Source of the DNA: Pseudomonadota bacterium | Lineage (GTDB): Bacteria; Pseudomonadota; Alphaproteobacteria; Acetobacterales; Acetobacteraceae | Assembly (NCBI GenBank): GCA_021841985.1 | Contig: JAKCCP010000389.1 | Coordinates: forward strand, 1-32,790 | DNA length: 32,790 bases | Direction of reading: 5' to 3' | Shown: piece by piece, positions 14,537 through 21,797 of the stretch | Numbering within the stretch: the first letter of the stretch is position 1 | Layout: every line of letters begins with the position of its first letter | Made by a program: the position numbers and the translations under genes | Notes under the pieces: generated by a model | Databases searched by the model: none | Told to the model about the DNA's origin: nothing | Seen by the model: only the letters and a program-made list of their open reading frames with translations

Positions 14537-16270
14537 ATGACGGAGACGATTTCATGCGATGTGCTGGTCGCAGGTTCGGGCGCCGGCGGGCTGGCCGCCG
14601 CCGTCACCGCGCGCAAACTCGGCCTCGACGTGATCGTTGCCGAAAAAGCCGCGGTTTTCGGCGGCACCACCGCACGCTCCGGCGGCTGGCTCTGGATCCC
14701 CGGCAATCCCCTGGCGCGCGAGGCTGGAATCGAGGACAGCGCGGAGGCCGCTAGACGGTATCTCGCGCACGAGGCGGGCAATCATTTCGATGCCGCCCGC
14801 AGCGACGCCTTCCTTGCCGCAGGCCCCGAGATGGTCGATTTTTTCCGGCGCGAAACCGCGGTGCAGTTCGTCCTCGGGTCGCAATTTTCCGACTATCACC
14901 CCGATGCGCCGGGCGGCCTCCCCGGCGGACGCTCGATCTGTGCGGCGTCCTTCGATGCCCGCGCCCTCGGCGCCCATGTCCGCGATCTTCGCCCGCCGCT
15001 CGCCGAGATCACGTTCCTGGGCATGATGATCGGCTCGGGCGCCGAGTTGCTGCATTTTTTCAATGTCACGCGCTCGCCGATCTCGGCCGCCTATGTCGCG
15101 CGCCTGCTCGCCCGCTATGGCCGCGACCGGCTGCTTCATGGCCGCGGCATGCGGCTCACCAATGGCAATGCGCTGGCCGCGCGGCTGGCCAAGTCGGCTT
15201 TTGATCTCGGCGTGCCGATCTGGCTTTCCTCCCCTGTCACAGGGCTGATCGTTGAGGATGGCGCGGTGCGGGGTGCCATCGTCGCGCGCGCGGGGGGCAA
15301 AATCGCGGTGCGCGCGCGCCGTGGCGTCGTGCTGGCCTGCGGCGGATTTCCCCATGATATCGCGCGGCGGCGGCGGCTTTTCCCTCACGCACCCACGGGG
15401 ACCGAGCATTTTTCGCCGGCGCCTGCGGAAAATACCGGCGATGGGATCACCCTCGGCGAGGCGGCGGGCGGCGTGCTCACTCTCGATCTCCCCAATGCCG
15501 CGGCCTGGGTGCCGGTCTCGCGCGTGCCCCATGGCAACGGGCGGGAAGGCGTCTTTCCCCATTTCATCGACCGCGCCAAGCCCGGCGTAATCGCGGTGAC
15601 GCGGGCCGGGCGGCGCTTCGTCAACGAGTCGGATTCCTATCACGATTTCGTCCAGGCGATGCAGCGCGCCACCGCTCCGGGCGAGGAATGCGCCGCTTTC
15701 CTGATCGCTGATCACCCGACACTCCGCCATTACGGCCTTGGCTTCGCCAAGCCCGCCCCGGTGCCGCTCTCATCCTACCTGCGCTCGGGCTATCTGCTGC
15801 GCGGGGCGACGCTCGGCGAGCTTGCCGAACGCGCCGGGATCGACCCCGCCGCTCTGGTTGCCACCGTCGCCCGCTACAACGAGGCGGCGGCGCGCGGCGA
15901 GGATCCCGAGTTCGGCCGCGGCCGCAGCGCCTATAACCGCTATCTCGGCGATCCGGCGCGGAAACCCAATCCTTGCGTCGGGCCGATCACGTCGGGGCCT
16001 TTCTATGCGCTGAAACTGGTGCCGGGTGATCTCGGCACCTTTGCCGGGCTGCAAGGCGATGCCCATGCCCGCGTGCTCGGTGCCGATGGCGCGCCGATCG
16101 CCGGCCTCTATGCCGCCGGCAACGATCTTACCAGCATCATGGGGGGCAATTATCCCGGCGGCGGCATCACGCTCGGCCCGGCGATGACGTTTGGCTTCAT
16201 CGCCGCACGCCATATGGCCGGCGTAGCGGCAGAGAAGCGACCGGCTCCGGATCGGACAGTGGCGGCGTGA
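14537..16270 (+). CDS. FAD-binding dehydrogenase (3-ketosteroid-delta1-dehydrogenase/fumarate reductase flavoprotein family)
   Basis: This 577-residue flavoprotein would remove or add hydrogens next to a carbonyl. The FAD motif GSGAGG is at residues 13-18, followed by EKAAVFGGTTARSGGWLWIP. The C-terminal signature GLYAAGNDLTSIMGGNYPGGGITLGPAMTFGFIAA is typical of the ketosteroid dehydrogenase-like group. Tyr539 and the glycine four residues later match the Tyr/Gly pair used in catalysis by KstD. No signal peptide or heme domain is present, so it is likely cytoplasmic. It is divergent from the homogentisate operon (114 bases between starts) and its last 74 bases overlap the convergent iclR-type gene. 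The start has no clear ribosome site. Substrate unknown; FAD_binding_2 family membership is firm. Confidence 0.82.
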   Translation: MTETISCDVLVAGSGAGGLAAAVTARKLGLDVIVAEKAAVFGGTTARSGGWLWIPGNPLAREAGIEDSAEAARRYLAHEAGNHFDAARSDAFLAAGPEMVDFFRRETAVQFVLGSQFSDYHPDAPGGLPGGRSICAASFDARALGAHVRDLRPPLAEITFLGMMIGSGAELLHFFNVTRSPISAAYVARLLARYGRDRLLHGRGMRLTNGNALAARLAKSAFDLGVPIWLSSPVTGLIVEDGAVRGAIVARAGGKIAVRARRGVVLACGGFPHDIARRRRLFPHAPTGTEHFSPAPAENTGDGITLGEAAGGVLTLDLPNAAAWVPVSRVPHGNGREGVFPHFIDRAKPGVIAVTRAGRRFVNESDSYHDFVQAMQRATAPGEECAAFLIADHPTLRHYGLGFAKPAPVPLSSYLRSGYLLRGATLGELAERAGIDPAALVATVARYNEAAARGEDPEFGRGRSAYNRYLGDPARKPNPCVGPITSGPFYALKLVPGDLGTFAGLQGDAHARVLGADGAPIAGLYAAGNDLTSIMGGNYPGGGITLGPAMTFGFIAARHMAGVAAEKRPAPDRTVAA

Positions 16271-17066
16271 ACGACGCCGCCGCTTCCGGAGCGGCATGGC
16301 CGAGCTGGCCGGAAAGATGGTGGGCGTAGGCCACCACGGCAGCGATCTGAGCGCTCTCCGGTCGGAGATCGATGAGACCCGAAGGCCCCATCACGGTCAC
16401 CGCCAGCTCGATCTGCCCGCCATGGTCAAAAATCGGAGCGGCGATCGCGCTCACGCCGGGCACCGGCGCACCATCGGTGATGGCATAGCCAGCCGCGCGC
16501 ACCTCCGCCGTCTCGCGCCGCACATCCTCAAGCCGCATCCCGGCGGCGACACGCTGGCTATGCGTCGGGTTGGCGAGTTCGGCGGCGATCATCTCCGCGA
16601 CCAGGGCGGGTGCCGCAAAGGCCGCGAAGACCCGCCCCGTCGCCGTACCGGTGAGAGAAAAAACCGTGCCGGCACGGACATTGGCGTGTACCTGCGTCGC
16701 CGCCTCATGCACCTGTACCACGGTCGGGCCATGATCGCCCCAGACGGTGATCGCGACCAGCAGATCGAGCTGATCGGAGAGCAGGCCGATGGTTTCGGCG
16801 GCCATGCGCAACGGGTCGGAAACCCGCAGCCGCGCCAGGCCAAGCCGCAGCGCGAAGGGGCCGAGCCGGTAGCGGCCGGTGGCTACGTCCTGCTCGACGA
16901 GGGCGAGCTTGCGCAGGCTCACGAGATAGGCATGCGCCTGCGCCGGGGCGAGTTCGGCGCTGGCCGCGAGATCGCGCAGCATCATCGCTCGCCCGGCGCG
17001 CGTCAGCGCCACCAGGATGCGTCCAGCGATCTCGACCGACTGCACGCCGCGACCGCGCACCGTCAT
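16197..17066 (-). CDS. IclR-family transcriptional regulator
   Basis: The 289-residue protein has an N-terminal winged helix-turn-helix (about residues 8-70: SVEIAGRILVALTRAG...RDLAASAELAPAQAHAYLVSLRKLALVEQD) and a C-terminal IclR ligand-binding domain (GVSAIAAPIFDHGGQIELAVTVMG). IclR proteins usually control nearby catabolic genes and bind a pathway intermediate. HmgR of P. putida, which represses the homogentisate genes, is of this family, so this gene is a good candidate regulator of the adjacent operon and of the divergent flavoprotein; that is inference. The start at 17066 was chosen for its family-like N-terminus and a GAGGGGG site about ten bases upstream. The last 74 bases lie antisense to the end of the flavoprotein gene. 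Confidence 0.87.
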   Translation of the reverse strand: MTVRGRGVQSVEIAGRILVALTRAGRAMMLRDLAASAELAPAQAHAYLVSLRKLALVEQDVATGRYRLGPFALRLGLARLRVSDPLRMAAETIGLLSDQLDLLVAITVWGDHGPTVVQVHEAATQVHANVRAGTVFSLTGTATGRVFAAFAAPALVAEMIAAELANPTHSQRVAAGMRLEDVRRETAEVRAAGYAITDGAPVPGVSAIAAPIFDHGGQIELAVTVMGPSGLIDLRPESAQIAAVVAYAHHLSGQLGHAAPEAAASFTPPLSDPEPVASLPLRRPYGVRR

Positions 17067-17109
17067 CGTGCTGAAACCCCCTCGCCATTGGCGGTGATGC
17101 GCGCCATCG

Positions 17110-17736
17110 TCACTCCCATGCGACGGTGCGGTTGCGCAAGACCGGTGTCCGTGCCCGCGTGGCGCGTGCCGCCTCCGGCATGGCGCGCCAAGCCATGAGC
17201 TGCTCCAGGACAAAGCGCGTGGCCATCACGAGATCGAGCCCCAAGGCCTCGGCGATCGGATAATAGCGCAGGGTCTCAAGCTCGCCCGAACCCTTGAGCG
17301 TGCCGCTCACGCGGGCCTCGGCAACGACGAAGAACCGCGCGTTGAAGCGGATCGGCAGGCCCGGGGGTGTGACGGCGCGGCAGAGATAGTCGAGCCCATC
17401 CAGCGCGGGCGGCTGGCCGAGGCCGAGCCCGGTCTCCTCCTCCAGCTCGCGCGCCACGGCGATCGCCAGCGCGTGGGCGAGCGCGGGCCTCGTCCGTCGC
17501 TCCAGCCGCGCCAGAACCGCGGGCGCGAGCGGCGTTGCCGCCTGAGCACGATAATCGGCAGCGTCCACCCTGCCGCCGGGAAACACTAATCGGTTAGGGA
17601 GAAACCGATGGCCAGCGCCGCGCAGGCCCATCAACACCGCCGGGCCCAGGGCGCTCTCGCGGAGCACCAGCAGACTAGCGGCAGGCTTGGCGATCACGGC
17701 GCGGTGGACGGGGACGACCTCGGCGGTATCGGGCAC
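17110..17736 (-). CDS. NUDIX hydrolase with an insertion in the Nudix box (NUDT19-like)
   Basis: This 208-residue protein would hydrolyse a nucleoside diphosphate linked to another group, such as a CoA or nucleotide-sugar compound. The beginning of the Nudix box is GGRVDAAD near residue 51 and the catalytic end is RELEEETGLGL, but about 35 residues separate them instead of about 10. An insertion of this sort is known in NUDT19/RP2-type acyl-CoA diphosphatases. A GTG start at 17736 was chosen because AAGGAA lies seven bases upstream; a longer frame from 17808 lacks this. It is 43 bases from the IclR gene in the same orientation and divergent from the dehydrogenase gene. CoA-compound cleavage would suit the neighbourhood but is only a suggestion. 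Confidence 0.8.
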   Translation of the reverse strand: MPDTAEVVPVHRAVIAKPAASLLVLRESALGPAVLMGLRGAGHRFLPNRLVFPGGRVDAADYRAQAATPLAPAVLARLERRTRPALAHALAIAVARELEEETGLGLGQPPALDGLDYLCRAVTPPGLPIRFNARFFVVAEARVSGTLKGSGELETLRYYPIAEALGLDLVMATRFVLEQLMAWRAMPEAARATRARTPVLRNRTVAWE

Positions 17737-17825
17737 GGGTGAGGTTCCTTGCGTGGCTTTCGCGACAACTTGCCGCAACCGGCCCGATGCGCAAGGTTTG
17801 GCGCCCATTGCGAGCGAGAACCATC

Positions 17826-18893
17826 ATGGCCACACCCTTGCCCACGCATCGCGCCCAGATCGAATTGATCCTTTCCGCCTGGGGATTTTCCGCCGCCGCC
17901 ACCGCCGCCACCGCCGATGTGCTGGCCTGGGCTGATCTCCATGGCATCGACAGCCACGGCATCTCGATGCTCACGATGTATGACGATTGGCGCCGCGCCG
18001 GTCGGCTCGATCCGCGGGCCGAGCCGCGTATCCTGCGCCAGAGCCCGGTCTCCGCCCTCGTTGACGGTGGCGGCGGACTTGGCCACTGGCCAGGGCGTTT
18101 CGCCATGCAAACCGCGATCGACAAGGCAGCCGGCATCGGCATGGCCGCCGTCGCCGTGCGCAACTCCGCGCATTACGGGGCCTGCGGCTATTACGCGCTG
18201 ATGGCGGCCGAGCGTGGGCTGATCGGTATTACCACCACCACCACCACCTCGGGCGCCCGCGTCGCACCCACCCGCGCCGCCGAGGCCAAGCTCGGCACCG
18301 ATCCCTGGTGTTTCGCCGCTCCTGGCGCGCCTGGCCAGCCGTTCCTGCTCGACATGGCAACCACCACTGTCGCCTTCGGGAAGATTCGCAACAAAGCGAA
18401 TGAAGGGATTTCCTGCCCGCCTGGCTGGCTGCTCGATGCGCAAGGCCAGCCCAGCACCGACGCCAATGACGCGGTTTCCCGTGGCGGCTTCCTCACCCCT
18501 CTCGGCGGCACGCCGGAAGGCAGCAGCCACAAAGGCTATGGACTGGCGGCGATGGTCAATATTCTCGCCGCCTGCCTCTCGGGTGCGACCGTCACCCCGC
18601 ATCCCGCCCATGGAAAAAGCCCTGGCGGCATGGGAATCGGCCATTTCTTTCTCGCCCTCGACCCAGCTCTGTTCCGCGAGGCGGCGGATTTCCGCGCCGA
18701 GGTCGCCGCCTTTTGCGACTTGCTGCGCGCCGCCACGCCCGCCGATCCAGCGCAGCCGGTGCTGGTCGCGGGCGACCCCGAACGAGCGGTTGCGGCCTGC
18801 CGGGGCCGCGCCGGCATCACCATCGCCGCCGGACTCGGAGAAAAACTCCGCGCCATCGCCGCCGCTTCCGGCGCGCCGTGGCTACTGGATTAG
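17826..18893 (+). CDS. Malate/L-lactate dehydrogenase-family oxidoreductase (Ldh_2/YlbC/YiaK type)
   Basis: This NAD(P)-dependent 2-hydroxyacid or imine dehydrogenase has 355 residues and the Ldh_2 fold. Conserved blocks include LHGIDSHGIS (His44), VRNSAHYGACGYY (catalytic-type His116) and SSHKGYGLAAMVNILAACLSGA. The family includes malate, ureidoglycolate, 2,3-diketogulonate and delta1-piperideine-2-carboxylate reductases, so the substrate cannot be given. The ATG at 17826 follows GAGAACC weakly; the longer frame from 17739 would run into the divergent NUDIX gene. A run of six threonines encoded by six identical ACC codons is at residues 136-141, where relatives have a mixed sequence. The gene appears to stand alone, and a hairpin lies 124 bases downstream. 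Confidence 0.87.
   Translation: MATPLPTHRAQIELILSAWGFSAAATAATADVLAWADLHGIDSHGISMLTMYDDWRRAGRLDPRAEPRILRQSPVSALVDGGGGLGHWPGRFAMQTAIDKAAGIGMAAVAVRNSAHYGACGYYALMAAERGLIGITTTTTTSGARVAPTRAAEAKLGTDPWCFAAPGAPGQPFLLDMATTTVAFGKIRNKANEGISCPPGWLLDAQGQPSTDANDAVSRGGFLTPLGGTPEGSSHKGYGLAAMVNILAACLSGATVTPHPAHGKSPGGMGIGHFFLALDPALFREAADFRAEVAAFCDLLRAATPADPAQPVLVAGDPERAVAACRGRAGITIAAGLGEKLRAIAAASGAPWLLD
18231..18248 (+). repeat. (ACC)6 microsatellite inside the Ldh_2-family gene
   Basis: Six perfect ACC copies encode six threonines. Codon-identical runs of this kind can gain or lose units by slippage without changing frame. Confidence 0.9.
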
Positions 18894-19016
18894 AGGTCAG
18901 GGCCTGAAAATCAATCGAACTTGAAAAAGAGCGCCCCCTGGAAAATTGGGTTTTTCTCGTCGATTTCCGAGCAAGAAGGCATTCTTTTGCAAACTCTCAG
19001 GCCAGTGCGAATCTGC

Positions 19017-19038
19017 CTCCTGGAGCACGGTCCAGGAG
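19017..19038. other. Inverted repeat between convergent genes
   Basis: The sequence CTCCTGGA, six-base loop, TCCAGGAG forms a perfect 8-bp stem. It sits between the convergent dehydrogenase (ends 18893) and drug-exporter (ends 19056) genes. No T-run follows on either strand, so it is not a standard intrinsic terminator, although it could protect or end transcripts. Nothing else is visible in the 18894-19055 gap. Confidence 0.5.
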
Positions 19039-19055
19039 CAGCCCCTAGCCTTGGT

Positions 19056-20264
19056 TCAGGCCCGCGCCCGCAGGCGGTCGGTGAGCAGCACGCCGGTGCC
19101 GCCGGCCAGCATCAGGAGCGCCATGGGCCGCGCCGTGCCGTCGCTCAGCAGCCCGACCATTGTGCCGGAAATTGCGCCGAGCACGAACTGGCCGGTGCCC
19201 ATCAGCGCCGAGGCGCTGGCGGCCTGCGCGGCGTGGCGCGAGAGGGCGCCGACAGTGGTATTGGGCATGAGGAAGCCGAGCGCGCCCAGGTAGCAAAAAA
19301 GCGGCGCGGCAAGGCCGGCGACCCCGCCCCAGCCGGTGAAGGCGTCAAGTGTGAGCACGGCGGTGGCAAGGAACGCGGCGCGCGCGCTGGCGCGGATCAC
19401 CCGATCGGTGCCGAAGCGCGGTAGCAGGCGGGCGTTGACCTGGGCGGCAAAGATGAAGCCCGCAGCATTCAGCCCGAACAGCATGCCATAGGGAGCGGGG
19501 GCAATGTGGTATTGCCCGATGAAGGCGACCGGCGAGCCGCCGAGATAGGCGAACAGGCCAGCCAGTGCCAGGCCGCCACAAAGTGCGTGGGTGAAAAAGC
19601 GCGGCTCGCGCGCGATGCTCGCATAGCGGCCGAGCAGCCCGACCGGGCCGAGCCGGATGCGCCGGTTCTCGGGCAGGGTGTCAGGCAGAAAATACCAGAC
19701 GAGAACCATGCAGACGGCGCCATAGAGGGTCGCGATCCAAAAGATCACCCGCCAGCCGGCGACCACCAGCACCGCTCCGCCGGCCGCCGGCGCGAGGATC
19801 GGCACCACCCCCATCACCAGCATCAGCCGCGACAGCAGGCGCGCGGCTTCGTGGCCATCGGCGAGATCACGCACCATGGCGCGCGGGATCACCATGCTCG
19901 CCGAACCGCCGATGGCGGCGAGCGTCCGGCAGGCGGAGAACAGCCACAGCCCCGGCGCGAGCGCGCAGCCGAGCGAGGCCAGGGCATAGAGCGCGGTGCC
20001 GAACAACAGCGGCGCGCGCCGCCCGAAGCGGTCGGAGAGCGAGCCCTGTGTCATCTGGCCGATGGCGAGGCCCACGAACCAGGCCGCGAGCGTCATCTGC
20101 GCACCCCCGGGGACGCCGCCGAGATCGGCCTCGATGCGCGGGAAGGCCGGCAGGTACATATCGGTCGAGAGCGGCCCGACAGCGGTCAGCACGCCGAGCA
20201 GGAGGGTCAGCCAGAATGGCGGGTTGGCGCCGGTCAGCCCCCTCCGATCCGCCGCTTCGGTCAT
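19056..20264 (-). CDS. Bcr/CflA-family multidrug MFS transporter
   Basis: This inner-membrane drug:proton antiporter has 402 residues and about 12 hydrophobic segments. The first segment is followed by the group signature PLSTDMYLPAFPRIEADLG. The MFS loop 2-3 motif appears as GSLSDRFGRRAPLLFG, and the antiporter motif region as MGVVPILAPAAGGAVLVVAGWRVIFW. Relatives export bicyclomycin, chloramphenicol, sulfonamides or small peptides. The ATG at 20264 was chosen over a longer frame from 20375 because GGAGGGG lies ten bases upstream and the family N-terminus fits. It is transcribed toward the dehydrogenase gene. The 228-base gap upstream (20265-20492) holds no recognisable gene or clear promoter. 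Confidence 0.87.
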   Translation of the reverse strand: MTEAADRRGLTGANPPFWLTLLLGVLTAVGPLSTDMYLPAFPRIEADLGGVPGGAQMTLAAWFVGLAIGQMTQGSLSDRFGRRAPLLFGTALYALASLGCALAPGLWLFSACRTLAAIGGSASMVIPRAMVRDLADGHEAARLLSRLMLVMGVVPILAPAAGGAVLVVAGWRVIFWIATLYGAVCMVLVWYFLPDTLPENRRIRLGPVGLLGRYASIAREPRFFTHALCGGLALAGLFAYLGGSPVAFIGQYHIAPAPYGMLFGLNAAGFIFAAQVNARLLPRFGTDRVIRASARAAFLATAVLTLDAFTGWGGVAGLAAPLFCYLGALGFLMPNTTVGALSRHAAQAASASALMGTGQFVLGAISGTMVGLLSDGTARPMALLMLAGGTGVLLTDRLRARA

Positions 20265-20492
20265 GCCCGGTGCCCCTCCGGCACAAGCGGCCGGGCAGAA
20301 AATGCCGGTTTGCGCGGGCGCCATCGGCGGCAGCACGCGCGCGACTTGGCCGGGCCGGCCGGCGGGTTCTGGCATACCATTTGCGTTATCCTCTCACGGT
20401 TCGCGTCGCCGCCGGATGCCCTGGCCCGATCGCCCCGACCGCGTCGCGCCCGCCGCGCCTCTTGTTGCGTTTCACAGAAGGAGTGACCTCCC

Positions 20493-20927
20493 ATGATCGG
20501 CAGCCTGTCCCACCATATTCTCTCGCAAGCGCATGCCTGGACGCCGCCTTCCGGCACGGGCAACGCCGATATCTTTGCTGCGCTGCAAAAGCGGCACAAT
20601 GCTGCTCCCGGCACGGCAGACGCGACTGCGGCGAATGCCAGCGCCGCCGCCGCCCTCGGCGCGACGCCGGGCACCTTCAGCGCGGCGATGAGTGCCGCAG
20701 GGAGCGCTTCCGGCAGTGCTGCCAGCCTGGTGCCAAGCATGATCGGCGGCGATCCGTCGCCGGATGCCCTGAGCGATGCCTCCCCGCTCGCCCTCGCGGG
20801 GCCGCTGCTCGGCCGCCACCAGAGCACGGAGAACGCGACCACGGGCACCGGCGCGTCCGCAGCCCAAGCGTCCGCCCTCAGCGGCGCCCATCAAGCCTAC
20901 CGCGCCGTGGCGCATGGCCTGCACTAA
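20493..20927 (+). CDS. Alanine/serine/glycine-rich hypothetical protein
   Basis: The 144-residue protein is not recognised. About a third of its residues are alanine. The beginning, MIGSLSHHILSQAHAWTPPSGTGNADIFAALQKRH, and the end, SALSGAHQAYRAVAHGLH, are more normal, while the middle is low-complexity. There is no signal peptide or membrane segment. A good ribosome site (AGAAGGAG) lies 10-12 bases before the ATG, which is the main reason to accept it as a gene. Its stop codon lies in the first copy of a 12-bp tandem duplication. It stands alone between the drug exporter (divergent) and a small lipoprotein gene (convergent). It could be a secreted or surface-associated small protein, but nothing supports a specific role. 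Confidence 0.55.
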   Translation: MIGSLSHHILSQAHAWTPPSGTGNADIFAALQKRHNAAPGTADATAANASAAAALGATPGTFSAAMSAAGSASGSAASLVPSMIGGDPSPDALSDASPLALAGPLLGRHQSTENATTGTGASAAQASALSGAHQAYRAVAHGLH

Positions 20928-20941
20928 ATCCTGCACTAAAT
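20918..20941 (+). repeat. 12-bp tandem duplication spanning a stop codon
   Basis: CCTGCACTAAAT occurs twice in direct succession. The TAA in the first copy ends the alanine-rich protein; the second copy is outside the gene and places another TAA in the same frame. Confidence 0.9.
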
Positions 20942-20966
20942 ACGGCGCCGCTTCCGGAGCCGGGAT

Positions 20967-21134
20967 TCAATCGTAATACCAGCCATAATGGTAATAAGGC
21001 GGGGGAGGCTCGTCCCTCCCCGAGCCCGCGCAGCCGGCAAGGAGGAGCGCGCAAACAGCGCCGGCGAGCAGACAGGCGAGCCAGAAGCCCAGATGCCGAT
21101 GTCGGAATGGCGACGGATGCGGCCGATGGGCCAT
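20967..21134 (-). CDS. Small lipoprotein
   Basis: This 55-residue protein has an N-terminal basic, His-rich start (MAHRPHPSPFRHRHLG), one hydrophobic stretch (FWLACLLAGAVCALLLAGC) and a lipobox LLAGC, so it would be lipid-modified at the cysteine and anchored in an envelope membrane. The mature part is only about 20 residues and ends in a Pro/Tyr-rich tail (EPPPPYYHYGWYYD). AGGAGA lies eight bases upstream of the ATG at 21134, which favours this start over a longer frame beginning at 21221. It is divergent from marR-emrAB, and the shared region contains two palindromes, so its expression may be linked to the regulator. Function unknown. Confidence 0.7.
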   Translation of the reverse strand: MAHRPHPSPFRHRHLGFWLACLLAGAVCALLLAGCAGSGRDEPPPPYYHYGWYYD

Positions 21135-21224
21135 GATCGTTGTCTCCTGAACCCTGCGCGGAGATGCGCGGCGCGCAGTTTCGAGAAAAAATCCTGCGAT
21201 TTCGTTTCCTCCAAAACGCAAGGC

Positions 21225-21242
21225 TGAAATGATATCATTGCA
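21225..21242. promoter_or_regulatory. Palindrome in the lipoprotein-marR intergenic region (candidate operator 1)
   Basis: TGAAATGATATCATTGCA is an 18-base palindrome with one mismatched pair; the central 12 bases are perfect. On the minus strand it contains TATCAT, a possible -10 box for the lipoprotein gene. MarR-type dimers bind sites of this size. Binding is inference. Confidence 0.5.
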
Positions 21243-21271
21243 TAGCTTTCCCCTGGCATGCTAACGATAAC

Positions 21272-21290
21272 GACGCTTATAATAAACGTC
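21272..21290 (+). promoter_or_regulatory. marR-emrAB -10 box inside a 19-bp palindrome (candidate operator 2)
   Basis: GACGCTTATAATAAACGTC has arms of nine bases around a central A and matches at eight of nine pairs. A perfect TATAAT (21278-21283) lies at its centre, about 20 bases before the marR start codon. A protein bound here would block RNA polymerase, as expected for autorepression by a MarR protein. The -35 element is weak (CTGGCA at 21253-21258, 19-base spacing). Confidence 0.6.
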
Positions 21291-21302
21291 AGGAGAGGTG
21301 CC

Positions 21303-21797
21303 ATGCCCCAATTCCAACCGGATTTCATGTTCTATCTGCACGATGTCGCGCATCTGCTGCGCATCGCCGTTGATAAGCGCGCGCGCATGCACGACATGAC
21401 GCGCGCGCAGTGGCTGATCCTGCTACGCCTATACCGCCAGCCCGGCATGTCGCAGAAAGAATTGGCGGAATTGCTCGAGGTCGAGCCGATCACCGTCGCT
21501 AGGCTGGTGGACCGTCTGGAGCAGCGGCGGATGGTGGAGCGCCGCCCCGACCCACATGACCGGCGCATCTGGCGGCTGCATCTCCTGCCCGACGCCGCAC
21601 CCCTGATCAGCGAGATCGAGGCCGAGCGTGACGAAATCGCCCGCATGGTCCGTCAGGGCATCGATGCCGAAACTATGGCGGTGCTGGTCGGCGCGCTCCA
21701 AAAAATGAAGGCGACGCTGTGCGGTGAATTGCGTTGCCATCGCCGGGGTGAGCAGGTGCGGCTGCTCGCCGAAGAGCCGGTCGAGGAGATCGCCTGA
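21303..21797 (+). CDS. MarR-family transcriptional regulator of the emrAB-type operon
   Basis: The 164-residue protein has the MarR winged-helix fold: TRAQWLILLRLYRQPGMSQKELAELLEVEPITVARLVDRLEQRRMVERRPDPHDRRIWRLHLLP, including the DPHDRR wing typical of the family (usually DxRxxR). MarR repressors leave DNA when they bind phenolic or drug-like compounds. It is the first gene of an operon with emrA and emrB, and its stop overlaps the emrA start by one base. The ATG at 21303 follows AGGAGAGG, a strong ribosome site. The palindrome over its own -10 box suggests autoregulation, with derepression of the efflux pump on inducer binding. An aromatic inducer would be attractive given the nearby aromatic catabolism, but this is speculation. 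Confidence 0.9.
   Translation: MPQFQPDFMFYLHDVAHLLRIAVDKRARMHDMTRAQWLILLRLYRQPGMSQKELAELLEVEPITVARLVDRLEQRRMVERRPDPHDRRIWRLHLLPDAAPLISEIEAERDEIARMVRQGIDAETMAVLVGALQKMKATLCGELRCHRRGEQVRLLAEEPVEEIA

Noticed and set aside
16270..16290. Short inverted repeat GCCGCT-TCCGG-AGCGGC, similar to CGCCGCTTCCGGAGC near 20945
   Set aside because: One copy is inside the IclR coding region, and the shared 15 bases are GC-rich and likely to recur by chance; no flanking similarity supports a repeat element.
17739..17825. Longer N-terminus for the Ldh_2-family dehydrogenase
   Set aside because: The added segment has no similarity to the family and meets the start region of the divergent NUDIX gene; the ATG at 17826 matches usual N-termini.
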